NCBI RefSeq assembly: GCF_000485595.1
Contig: NW_014577364.1
Span: 33,161-65,473 of the forward strand
Reading direction: 5' to 3'
From: Priapulus caudatus
Taxonomy: Eukaryota > Priapulida > Priapulimorpha > Priapulimorphida > Priapulidae
Length of the DNA: 32,313 bases
Position 1 is the first letter of the stretch; each line of letters opens with the position of its first letter. A program made the translations under genes and the position numbers. This document shows positions 10,247-21,235 of the stretch, piece by piece. The notes under the pieces were generated by a model. It made no database searches and was not told the DNA's origin. It was given only the letters and a program-made list of their open reading frames with translations.

Positions 10247-11631
10247 GTTTTAGGGTATACTGTAGCCGAATTGTTTTGTACTATTTAAATTCAAATAGGT
10301 TGCTTTATACATTAAGTTTCATGTGGCATGCTAAGTAGACAACCAAATTGCCCCGTTATACGATTAGGACCTGGAAAACATGAAACAACATGAGTTAAGC
10401 AGTTGAAACCCAATTGCTAGTTGTATGGTGGTACCACGCGTTTGCCTACTCTTAAAACCCAACGACACTCTGGCTTAGTCACTGTGTCTATTTCTGATTT
10501 TAAATCGAACTGAGCGTAAGTAGAGCTGATTATATTTTTACTCATTGTCTCAGAAAATGAGGAACTCTGCATGAATCTATACACTGTTATACATGTCAAT
10601 AGAATTTTGTCTTGGTTGTCTAGATCAACAAAGCATGTTGTAAATCAAATAATGATGGACAATTTACTCAAATGCCCATTAATAGATATATATCCCAATA
10701 AAACGAAATATACACCAGCTTCACACTCAAACATTTATTAATCTTTGTCATTGTTAGTAACCACAACGTTACCAGTAAGCCACTTAACTTTCCTCATGTC
10801 AGCTCTACCGTTGCCAACTCTGCTAGTACTTGTAGCTAGTTTAGATAATCCACTGAATGCTAGCCTGCACTAAATGATAATAGCTAGTTGTAATAACTGG
10901 TAGCAGGTGATGTGCAGATGTCTTACCAGATTGTGCTAATTTTGATCGATGGAGTGACAGTCATTTAAAAAATGCAAAACTAAATTACATGAGATAAATT
11001 GTGAGAACGCTTGATGTCAGTTTGTACAGTGCATGCCCAGATCTGTTGTAGATCAGTGTTCATTCTCAGCATGGTAGAGCTGGTGAAACCTTTCATTTAC
11101 TAAGTTACAATGATATGAATATAGACATATATAGCCATGGATATAAAAAATATTATTATAAATTATCAGCTTATCATGTATTTAGCTATAGTAGCTTAGT
11201 ATAATAAGCTATAGTAGCTTAGTATTTAGTCAGTTGCACATGTATGTTGCATAATAATGAGTATATATATATATAGGGTTCTTCGTTGAGTTGTATCCCC
11301 TCCCGATATATAGATTGAATAATAAATAACCTATGTCATTTTTGGCACTTAATTTTCACTTAATGAATAGGAAAAGATTGAAAAGAAACAGGGATATAAA
11401 TGTTTGAAAAAGACAGTTGCGATTATAGGCATGTTGATTAGGCAGTTAACTGGTTAAGGTATATGGAAGGATTCATGGGAATGGGATGTCACAGATGAAC
11501 TTCATCTGTGAAGGTATGTCAGACCTGACACGTGTTAACGACTTGGGGAGAACCCTGTTATGTGATAGCTACATCTCTAAAATTCAAAGTAATAGTTAAC
11601 ATTCTTGCTCGGTGCTTCTGTTTTTAGCTCA

Positions 11632-11850
11632 TCTGACATAGTCAGATGCAGCTTGTAGAATCGCATGATTGTCCGTGCGTGCGTGCGTTCGGCCGTCCGT
11701 CAACAGTTGGGCACAAATCTAAACGGCTCGACGTACGGATTCGAAAGTCGGGACGTAGGGTGGTAATCCGAAAACGAGTTTGGATGTCGAAGCTGGGGGT
11801 CAAAGGTCAAAGGTGAAGAGGTGTAAAAGAAGGGGGAACATTTCCTCCTT
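11632..11850 (+). repeat. Dispersed-repeat-like segment beginning AGCTCATCTGACATAGTCAGAT
   Basis: Starts with a small palindrome ATCTGACATAGTCAGAT, followed by GTGCGTGCGTGCG and then GGTCAAAGGTCAAAGG near 11800-11815. A second GGCACAAATCTAAACGGCTCGACCTA near 11884 repeats the one at about 11709, so the segment is internally duplicated. The layout resembles high-copy repeats seen in marine invertebrate genomes, but I cannot assign a family. It recurs in copy 2 at about 20634-20840. Confidence 0.4.
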
Positions 11851-12237
11851 AACTTAAGGTATAGGGAGGAAATGAGAATTGCGGCACAAATCTAAACGGC
11901 TCGACCTATGCTCTTAATATTCGGTGTATAGTGTGATGGGCAGGACCCATCACCAGTGCGAAATTGGAGGTCAAAGGGCAGTTGGGGAAAGGTCAGATAT
12001 TAGACATTTTCTGAGGACATGGCCTAACGGACAGAGTGAAAAAAAAATTTTGTTTCAGGGCTGACCTACCATTTTTATCACTTTATTGAAAGGACCATGA
12101 AATGTGCTTTCCACTGACGTGCGAAGAGTAAGTGTTTGATAACCTTTTGACCCTCGTTAAACATCGATTCCTGAACTGCCTCAATGATGTCACAGTGTTC
12201 TGATATTCATGGCACATCCATAATCTAGAAAGCCAAT

Positions 12238-12516
12238 AAGCCTGGATAGCCGAACGGGTACAGCCCAGGGGCCCGTTGTCAGAAACAAAATTAGTCTTAA
12301 CATTAGTCTTAACACTAACATTTTCTCGTAGACTGTCGACAGCACTTTGTTTCATATTGTTACGAGGAAATCTGCTACGATTTTTCATTCAGGTAACTTC
12401 GCAGCGTTTCTGACGACGGTCTAAAAGAAAAAGTTAATGTTAAGACTAATGTTAAGACAAATTTTGTTTCTGACAACGGGCTCCTGGATTACGGCTCAAA
12501 GGTCCTTGGATCAAAT
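12238..12516 (+). mobile_element. tRNA-derived SINE fragment interrupted by a hairpin MITE, copy 1
   Basis: Outer part: TAGCCGAACGGGTA at 12247-12260 matches a pol III A box, and CTGGATTACGGCTCAAAGG then GGTCCTTGGATCAAAT (12484-12516) match the anticodon and B-box side of a Leu/Ser-type tRNA. Between them lies a ~220 bp inverted repeat (12265-12487): GCCCGTTGTCAGAAACAAAA and TAGTCTTAACATTAGTCTTAAC on the left, with the complementary arm at about 12432-12480. Removing the hairpin rejoins a tRNA-like sequence. In this copy the TTAATG at 12434 is uninterrupted, in contrast with copy 2. Confidence 0.7.
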
Positions 12517-15500
12517 AGTAGGTATTCTAAGGCTAGTAAATGACGAATTTCCCTTGTTTATTGAAGTCACACTCCTTCCCTATTATCTACTTCTGATAAT
12601 ATGCAGTTTCTGCATGATGTATTCTGGTACATTTTCAGTACGGATTCTTATTCTCGTATGATTGTTTATGGTACACCAGACTGGAGCTAATTTTGTAGTT
12701 CAGTGTGCACAAGTTTGTAGAGGCTAAACACGTAAAAAGTTGATAAATTTTAGCATGATATTAAATGCATTAATGATACTTTGATATTCTTCAGATAAAA
12801 CATTAATGTGGGATGTACGATTGCTCATTAATGTTGTAAATAAACATGTAGGTACTCGCCTACACGGCTGAAACCACCGGCTCGGAGGGCCAGTTTTTCA
12901 AATGTCACTGGCCCTCCAAATAATGTATCTGCATATATGCCAGTGGGCCGGTAAGAGTAAGACTAGAGTCAGATTATAAATAAGAATCAGATGACAGATG
13001 CTGATGAATTTTGACACCGGTCAGTGTGGGTCATTTGTTTGTCTTTTTAACATGGCCATTGTTAATAAAAGTTTCATTTTCAAACACTACGTTATAGCAT
13101 ACTATATTGCACTATAGTTACCTGGTGTCCAAAGAGTACTTTGGTTTAAAAATTAAGGTAAACCTATCAAAGACTTTCTGATAATTCAGCGCCTTTTTGT
13201 CGTCGAACACACGCTCGTTGCATTGCGCCCTCTGTTGTCGCTACACGTAACTAGTACCGGGTCAGAGGTCAAACAAGAGCACATAAACCAGAGCAAAAAC
13301 GAAGGAATTTGTCGAATTTACGTTCAAGTTAGTAGGGGCCTAACACTAAACAGTGACTTTTACTTCATTTCTATACTTTAAATTGTTATGCTATATGTGT
13401 AATTTTACTAGTAACAAGAGCACAGGCTGAGAAGTTGAGAGCTCTGCCGGTGTACGTTCTACAATACTGTCAGTAGGGTATGAAAATATATCTACGCATA
13501 TGATAATTCATTTTAAAATTGATAGGGGCCTACGCCTACGGCTACGGCATAGGGCCGCATACCACATTAGTCATTGCATAAATGCATTATGCTTAGAACC
13601 AGGGTTCGAATTTTGGCTGAAAATATAGTGGACAACAGGACCACCAACTTCAGAAAGACTGTGGTCCTGCAGTCCTGCACAAAAGTTGGTGGTTCGCAAC
13701 AATGATTGGCATGGTTCAAGGATAGAGAACATGGGTCCCAATAAAACCAATGCCATTTACATCAATACGATAAATAAATTTATATCAAGTATAATTAGGT
13801 TAGGGTTTGGTTAAGGATTAGGGTAGGGTTAGGCAGCAAAGTTGGTTTTATTGGAACCCATGTTCTCTATCCTTGGGCCATTGGCATTAACACTAACACT
13901 CACACTGTAGTCTGTAGCTCCAAGAAACGGTATTGCTAGGGTTTACGAATACGTTTCAAACTTTGCTTTGCCTTAATGTTACGCAAGTATTGGCCAAACG
14001 AACACTATACATGCGATATATCCAAATGAATCAGTATTAACGTCACTCTGAACAATCAGAGCGGCATACGGATGCGGCTGGGTTACTAGTACGGGGATTA
14101 GATACTCAGCTGACTTGAGACGAATGCAACATAATTTATGGAAGTTCGGCGCGCCATGTTGTATCATTCGACTGTGAGCTAAATCCGTAATGATCGAACA
14201 AAGGAAAATTTAAACGATCATGGTAGTCGTCATGTATAAGACCACCCTAATCCGAGAACAGTGTCATCTAAGTTTTACAAATGGCGCGCAGACATTTGTG
14301 AACAAAAATTCGTTTCACTTGCTTTGTGTGTAATGCCGGTGAGAGCCATCGTGCAAGCTTATGTCTATTTTCTGTAATAATTATTCTAGCGAGTCTTTAT
14401 CGTTTCGGGGTTTTCGTGCCTCGGCAAACACTCAGCGGGGTGACAAGCTGATTGGAAAGTTGATATGCTGTGAAATTAGGCGCAGATTATACCAGTGAAG
14501 TTCAAGAGATACATTCTAAGATTTAGAAAGGAGGACAACTGTTGAGTTACTGTTCATGGGTTTTCAAACAGGCAAGTCAATGGTGTAATAGAATAGTTTT
14601 ATTTGAGATTATACAAGAGTTATTCATCTAGATGCTGCAGAGGTGTATAGGTTTTTTGTATGGAAGGGTGTCAGGCTGTATAAAAAAATCCGTCGCAACA
14701 AGCTGGTCGGTAGCTATGTAGTCTGTAACAGCATACATGTAACATAGAGTTGCTCAAATAATAGGCGGCTAGTAACTATAGCCTGCCGATAAAAGCTGAG
14801 CACGGCTATACTGAACTGATGGGCAATTCAGGTAGTAGAGCAAAAGAAACTTTTTGCGGTTGAAGGATACCTCTTCACGCTTGCCACGGTGGGGTAATCT
14901 GTCTATGAAGATCTAAAACGTTTATTTGGCGAATGATCGAATCAATCACTTGTTTTATTTATAGACGAAGAATTTATCTCTATGGCTCAAGCCAAAAAAT
15001 TTTAGTGAAGAATTTCAGCTCCTAATTATGTTCGGGGCCATCACAAAATTTTGATTCTTTATGTAAAAAATGTATTATTGGATATTTTTCAACTACCAGA
15101 CGAAGATGAGACTACAAAGATTTTTGCCACAATGTTTAAGCAACAATATGACAAAAATAGATGCGTCACGGAAATTGTCTTTAATTTCACTATAGGTGGG
15201 GAGCGGCGGGAGAAAACTGGAAAAAACGTTGAAAAATGCAGTTGTGTGTTTAAAATAGAAATAAATTTTAGCGAATGAAAGAGGCATAACTAGAGTATAA
15301 GGTGAGGGACTGGTAATGAGAATAGCTGACCACTATCTTTACCCAAATATGTTACCTTAAACCGGAGTGTAAAATTAAATTAATCGAGTTGTGTAATGCA
15401 CAGGAAAAATCACCATTTTATACATCGCTACTGGGTCAGACAGATGCAACGGAGAAATAAGCGTTTTTCTAGTTTTTCACATGCGTGACAAACGCGGGGC

Positions 15501-15610
15501 CTGTTGTGAAAAGATGGTGAACGTATGTGATAATATTAAATAATATGTGAGGTACTTACGGGGCGACATACCATGACTAACTGAACACCAACTTAAAAAT
15601 ATGGTAAAGA
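12517..15610. other. Single-copy non-coding stretch between the duplicated regions
   Basis: I see no supported gene. An inverted repeat GAGGGCCAGT...ACTGGCCCTC lies around 12886-12917, a similar GGACCACC/GGTGGT pairing around 13634-13692, and a clear MITE at 13701-13890. CpG-containing sequence at about 14280-14450 might be a promoter, but no exon could be attached. Bases 14680-14710 (TCCGTCGCAACAAGCTGGTCGG) resemble 22586-22605 inside the TTAA transposon, and AAGAAACGGTATTGC at about 13922 recurs at 22540, so a decayed relative of that element may lie here. Confidence 0.45.
13701..13890. mobile_element. Hairpin MITE with a telomere-like core
   Basis: Arms at 13701-13750 and 13841-13890 are inverted copies sharing AAGGATAGAGAACATGGG and CCAATAAAACCAA. 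The ~90 bp between them is AT-rich followed by TTAGGGTTTGGTTAAGGATTAGGG-like units, i.e. degenerate telomere repeats. No coding potential and no clear target duplication were seen. Confidence 0.7.
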
Positions 15611-17410
15611 TGTTCATGCACACCTTGAGAGAATTCTGAGAATTACGAGGTTACATCGGAGGAAGACGCCGGGCGAATCCGCTCATAGGTCGCCCTGAGC
15701 CCGTCAACAGAAGCTAATATCAACAAACGCCGGGTCTCTTGTACCCCAGCACGCTACAGTAAGGTGTGTTGCGAGGTGTTAGAACTATTTTGGGCGCTGG
15801 GATACTTGTTGGCATCACTAGCAGATGTACATGAATGTACATGAATACATGTAATGGACAGCTGTAGGCAAGGGTTGAACGCTGAAGGATACTGGCTTAA
15901 TTTATACGTAGTGAATATCGTGGTTGTTAATCTCATTGTCTGACGCTCACCTAAGACGTCAGTCGCGCTGCTTACGGGTGGTTTCAAACCGCGGCTACGG
16001 CTGGCGTCAACGAAAAATGGCGGTTTGGCAACCCCGTCACCTGCCCACCCCTCCACTTGGAATACCATTGTGCCCGCTCACATACGAAAAATGCGGTTAC
16101 AAGTTGGTAAATAATCTTCGTCGACGAGTAATATAGCAAGTACAACATTACCGTGTAGTTTGCGGTTTAATTTTTGTGTTTATAGTGGCTTAAGACATTT
16201 GTGGCGGCAGAGAATGTGCTTTATTTGGCTACCGGAAGAGGTTATTAACCGCAAAAAGTTGTCTTTTGCTTACTCCGCTGGAAATTGCCATTAAGTATGT
16301 TTCTATAGCCCCTGCGCGGAGCGGAGGCTATAGTTCTAGAGCTAGTCAAATAATATATTTCAAGCTCTAGGAATGTCAGGGGAGCTTCTGGTAAGCGTTT
16401 CTTTCGTTTTTCTCCTCCCCAGTCCTCGTACCCTCATGCATAGATCAATCTGCTGCCACATCCGCAAAGTCACAAAGTGCCCTAGAATCTTGAAGTATAT
16501 ATATATATCAGTTTACACTGCTTTAGTTCTAGATATCTAACTGAATTATAATTGTCCACTTTCTACGTAAAGAAAAAGTGACGAATTCAATTAACAGCTT
16601 TTGATTATGTGCATGTCAGGTGTCACTGGTCATGCCCTCACTCCCCATTGATAACCCCTGCGACATATTAAGCTTATTGTTATGGCGGTCATAAAAACAC
16701 TGGCTATGCTACATGCCGCAATCGATTGCTTAGACTGTCAGCGAGGTTTTGTTTGTGTGGCAATCTATGCTTGGAGGATGTTTTGGATTACCTGTCTACG
16801 TTCAGGAGAACGGAGCGTGTATTAGAAATGCGCTCCGTTTACAAGTCTGTCTAAACTGCCGTTGCGATAACCGTAGTATTTCAGCGTAATATGAGGGGAA
16901 AAAGTGGAGGTGAGGGGTTTTAGTATTTTATTTTTAAAATACAATTAATTAGGGAGTGTAAAAAAAAAATCATCTACTATGCTTAGAATACAGCCAGGCC
17001 AGCACGTCAATGTCACATCCTGACACCCATCCTTTGGAAATTCCACTACTACCTAATAGAAACTCAAACTGTTTGAATAGATTACTTGTTGTATAGCCTA
17101 TGTCGTATGTTATATATTTGACATCAGTGGTGGCATTGGCAACAGCCAGGCACTGTCTTAAGCAAGAAAAAATGCACCGCCGATTCTCCAGCCCAGTGGT
17201 TTTCATGGGCGGATTGCGTGGTTTGAAAATGGGGGTCCAGTAAGAAATAAAGGGCACTTTTTATAATAAAAAAAAAGAATGCGCGAAGGCAGCTATGCGA
17301 CGTGTGCGTAATGCTACTGCCACTATTAGGGGGGGGGGTGTATAAAGGGGGCGCCGATCCTCCTCTGCTAAATTTTTTTTTCATTGGTGTGCGTTCTGAG
17401 AGGGCCATGC
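15611..17410. repeat. Left contig end, overlapping the sequence right of the gap
   Basis: This 1.8 kb matches 17436-19170 in the same orientation from immediately right of the N run to the last bases before it (GCGTTCTGAGAG at 17391-17402 corresponds to 19151-19162). Differences are mostly single-base insertions and deletions. It contains a copy of the start of the 3.2 kb block (from 16613), a CTATAGCC...GGCTATAG hairpin (16302-16332) and part of the GGGCGGATCC MITE. No gene is seen. Confidence 0.85.
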
Positions 17411-17435
17411 NNNNNNNNNNNNNNNNNNNNNNNNN
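17411..17435. other. Assembly gap (25 N)
   Basis: A run of 25 undetermined bases. Because the flanks are near-copies of each other, it probably marks two unmerged contig ends or haplotypes, not missing sequence. Confidence 0.99.
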
Positions 17436-18406
17436 CTGTCAATGCATGCCTTTGAGAAATTCTGAGAATTACGAGGTTATCTATCGCGAGGAAGAGCCGG
17501 CGCGAACTCGCTGCTATGCCTTGACGTCACAGAAGCTAATATCAACAAACGCGGGTCTTGTACCCCAGCACTACAGTAAGGTGTGTTGCGAGGTGTTAGA
17601 ACTATTTTGGGCGTGGGATACTTGTTGATCACTAGCAGATGTACATGAATGTACATGAATACATGTAAGGACAGCTGTAGCAGGGTTGACGCTGAAGGAT
17701 ACTGGCTTATTTATTACTAGTGAATATCGTGGTTGTATCATGTCTCTGACGTCATAATGACGTCAGCCGCTGCTTACGGTTGCAAACCGCGCTAGCGCTG
17801 CGCAACGAAAAATGGCGGTTTGCAACCCCGTGCAACCTGCCCACCCCTCCACTTGGAAATACATTGTGCCCGCTCACTAGCGAAAAATGGCGGTTACAAG
17901 TTGGTAAATAATCTTCGTCGACGAGTAATATAGCAAGTACAACATTTAACCGTTAGTTTGCGGTTTAATTTTTGTGTTTATAGTGGCTTAAGACATTTGT
18001 GCGGCAGAGAATGTGCTTTATTTGGCGTACCGAAGAGGTTATTAACCGCAAAAAGTTGTCTTTGCTTACTACCTGGAAATTGCCATTAAGTATGTTCTAT
18101 AGCCCTGCGGCGGAGCGGAGGGCTATAGTTCTAGAGCTAGTCAAATAATATATTTCAAGCTCTAGGAATGTCAGGGGAGCTTCTGGGTAAGGTTTTACTT
18201 TCGTTTTTCTCCTCCCCAGTCCTCGGTACCCTCATGCATAGATCAATGCTGCCGCACATCCGCAAAGTCACAAGTGCCTAGAATCTTGAAGTATATATAA
18301 TATCAGTTTACACTGCTTCTAGTTCTAGATATCTAACTGAATTATAATTGTCCACTTTCTACGTAAAGAAAAGTGACGAATTCAATTAACAGCTTTGATT
18401 ATGTGC
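17436..18406. repeat. Right contig start: second copy of 15611-16612
   Basis: Collinear with 15611-16612. It contains paired TGACGTCA sites (17747-17765), a GGTTGCAAACCGC...GCGGTTTGCAACC hairpin (about 17778-17828) and the hairpin CTATAGCC...GGCTATAG (about 18099-18128). The corresponding sites in the left contig end are disrupted by single-base changes, consistent with uneven sequence quality. No gene is visible. Confidence 0.8.
17747..17765. promoter_or_regulatory. Tandem CRE palindromes TGACGTCA-TAA-TGACGTCA
   Basis: Two perfect cAMP-response elements separated by three bases; CREB/ATF proteins bind this octamer. No downstream gene is recognised, so a regulatory role is only a possibility. 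Confidence 0.35.
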
Positions 18407-18983
18407 ATGTCAGGTGTCACTGGTCATGCCCTCACTCCCCATGATAACCCCTGCGACATATTAACTTATTGTTATGCGGTCATAAAAACACTGGGCTATG
18501 CTACATGCCGCAATCGATTCTTAGACTGTCACGAGGTTTTGTTTGTGTGGCCAATCATGCTTGGAGGATGTTTTGGATCCCCTGTCTACGTTCAGGAACG
18601 GAGCGTATATGAATGCGCTCCCGTATCTAAAGTCTGTCTAAACTGCCGTTGCGATAACCGTAGTATTTCAGCGTAATATGAGGGGAAAAAGTGAGGTGAG
18701 GGGTTTTAGTATTTTATTTTTAAATACAATTAATTAGGGATGTAAAAAAAAATCATCTACTATGCTTAGAATACAGCCAGGCCAGCACGTCAAGTCACAT
18801 CCTGACACCCATCCTTTGGAAATTCCACTACTACCTAAGAGAACTCAAACTGTTGAAGAATTACTTGTTGTATAGCCTATGTCGTATGTTATATTATTTG
18901 ACATCAGTGGTGCATTGGCAACAGCCAGCATTGTCTTAAGCAAGAAAAAATGCACCGCCGATTCTCCAGCCAGTGGGTTTTCA

Positions 18984-19303
18984 TGGGCGGATCCGCTTTT
19001 TGAAAAGGGGGTCCAGTAAGAATAATAAAGGGCACTTTTATTAAAAAAAAAGGTGCCGAAGGCAGCTATGCGACGTGTCTAATGCACGTTGCCACTATAA
19101 GGGGGGGGGGTGTAGGGGGACCTCCCCCCTCAAATTTTTTTTTAAATTGTGCGTTCTGAGAGCATCTGAGCAGTAATTTTGATGTCTTAGAATGCAAGAT
19201 GGAATCCAAATTTTTAAGCAGAAATTATTCATTTATGTGTTTTCCATTTTTTTTTTTGTAAAAAAGGGGGGTCCGGACCCCTGGCCCTCTGGATCCGCAA
19301 TGG
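18984..19303. mobile_element. MITE with CATGGGCGGATCC ends, copy in block 2
   Basis: Same element as 9911-10246, preceded by GTTTT and followed by GGTTTT. The right end reads GGATCCGCAATG instead of GGATCCGCCCATG, a small defect that may be a sequencing error. Confidence 0.65.
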
Positions 19304-21235
19304 TTTTAGGGTATACTGTATACTGTAGCCGAATTGTTTTGTACTATTTAAATTCAAATAGGTTGCTTATACATTAAGTTTCATGTGGCATGCTAAGTAG
19401 ACAACCAAATTGCCCCGTTATACGATTAGACCGCTGGAAAACATGAAACAACATGAGTTAAGCAGTTGAAACCCAATTGCTAGTTGATATGTGGTACCAC
19501 GCGTTGCCTACTCTTAAAACCCAACGACACTCTGGCTTAGTCACTGTGTCTATTTCTGATTTTAAATCGAACTGAGCGTAAGTAGAGCTGATTAATTTTT
19601 ACTCATTGTCTCAGAAAATGAGGAACTCTGCATGAATCTATACACTGTTATACATGTCAAATAGAATTTTGTCTTGGTTGTCTAGATCAACAAAGCATGT
19701 TGTAAATCAAATAATGATGGACAATTTACTCAAATGCCCATTAATAGATATATATCCCAATAAAACGAAATATACACCAGCTTCACACTCAACATTTATT
19801 AATCTTTGTCATTGTTAGTAACACACAACGCTACCAGTAAGCCACTTAACTTTCCTCATGTCACTTCTACCGTTGCCAACTCTGCTAGTACTTGTAGCTA
19901 GTTTAGATAATCCACTGAATGCTAGCCTGCACTAAATGATAATAGCTAGTGTAATAACTGTAGCAGGTGATGTGCAGATGTCTTACCAGATTGTGCTAAT
20001 TTTGATCGATGGAGTGACAGTCATTTAAAAAATAGCAAAACTAAATACATGAGTTAAATTGTGAGAACGCTTGATGTCAGTTTGTCCAGTGCATGCCCAG
20101 ATCTTTGTAGATCAGTGTTCATTCTCATCATGATAGAGCTGGTGAAACCTTTCATTTACTAAGTTACAGTGATATCAATATAGACATATATAGGCCATGG
20201 ATATAAAAAATATTATTATAAATTATCAGCTTATCATGTATTTAGCTAGTTAAAATGTCAGTTGCACATGTATGTTGCATAATAATGAGTATATATATAT
20301 ATAGGGTTCTTCGTTGAGTTGTATCCCTCCCGATATATATGATTGAATAATAATAACCTATGTCATTTTTGGCACTTAATTTTCACTTAATGAATAAGGA
20401 AAGAAACAGGGATAATAAATGTTGAAAAAGACAGTTGCGATTATAGGCATGTTGATTAGGCAGTTAAGGTATATGGAGGATCATGGGAATGGGATGTCAC
20501 AGATAACTTCATCTGTGAAGGTATTCAGACCTGACAGCGTGTTAACGACTTGGGGAGAACCCTGTTATGTGATAGCTACATCTCTAAAATCAATAGTATA
20601 GTTAACACTTCTTGCTCGGTGCTTCTGTTTTTAGCTCATCTCTGACATAGTCAGATGCAGCTTGTAGAATCGCAATGATTGTCCGTGCGTGCGTGCGTTC
20701 GGACCGTCGTCACAGTTGGCCACAAATCTAAACGGCTCGACGTACGGATCCGAAAGTCGGGACGTAGGTGGTAACTCCGAAAACGAGTTTGGATGTTGAG
20801 CTGGGGGTCAAAGGTCAAAGGTAAGAGGTGTAAAGAAGGGAACATTTCCTCCTTAACTTAAGGTATAGGGAGGAAATGAGAATTGCGGGCACAAATCTAA
20901 ACGGCTCGACCTATGCTCTAATATTCGGTGTATAGTGTGATTGCAGGACCCATCACCAGTGCGAATATGGAGGTCAAAGGGCAGTTGGAAGGTCAGATAT
21001 TAGACATTTTCTGAGGACATGGCCTACGAACAGAGTGAATAAAAAAATTTTGTTTCAGGGGCTGACGCTACCATTTTTATCACTTTATGAAAGGACCATG
21101 AAATGTGCTTTCCACTGACGTGCGAAGAGTAAGTGTTTGATAACGCTTTTGACCCTGCGTTAAACATCGATTCTGAACTGCCTCAATGATGTCAGCAGTG
21201 TTATATTCTGGACATCCAAATCTAGAAAGCCAATA

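Larger units (their letters stand above)
9332..12516. repeat. 3.2 kb duplicated block, copy 1
   Basis: From ATGTCAGGTGTCACTGG at 9332 to GGATCAAAT at 12516 this block matches 18407-23138 in direct orientation, apart from small indels and one large insertion in the other copy. The first part also matches 16613-17410. Flanking sequence diverges sharply at both ends. No protein-coding gene is recognisable; short open frames do not resemble proteins. The block holds a GGGCGGATCC MITE (9911-10246), AT-rich DNA, a small local duplication of TATAGTAGCTTAGTA (about 11186-11225) absent from copy 2, a dispersed-repeat-like stretch around 11632-11850, and a SINE carrying a MITE (12238-12516). Confidence 0.85.
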
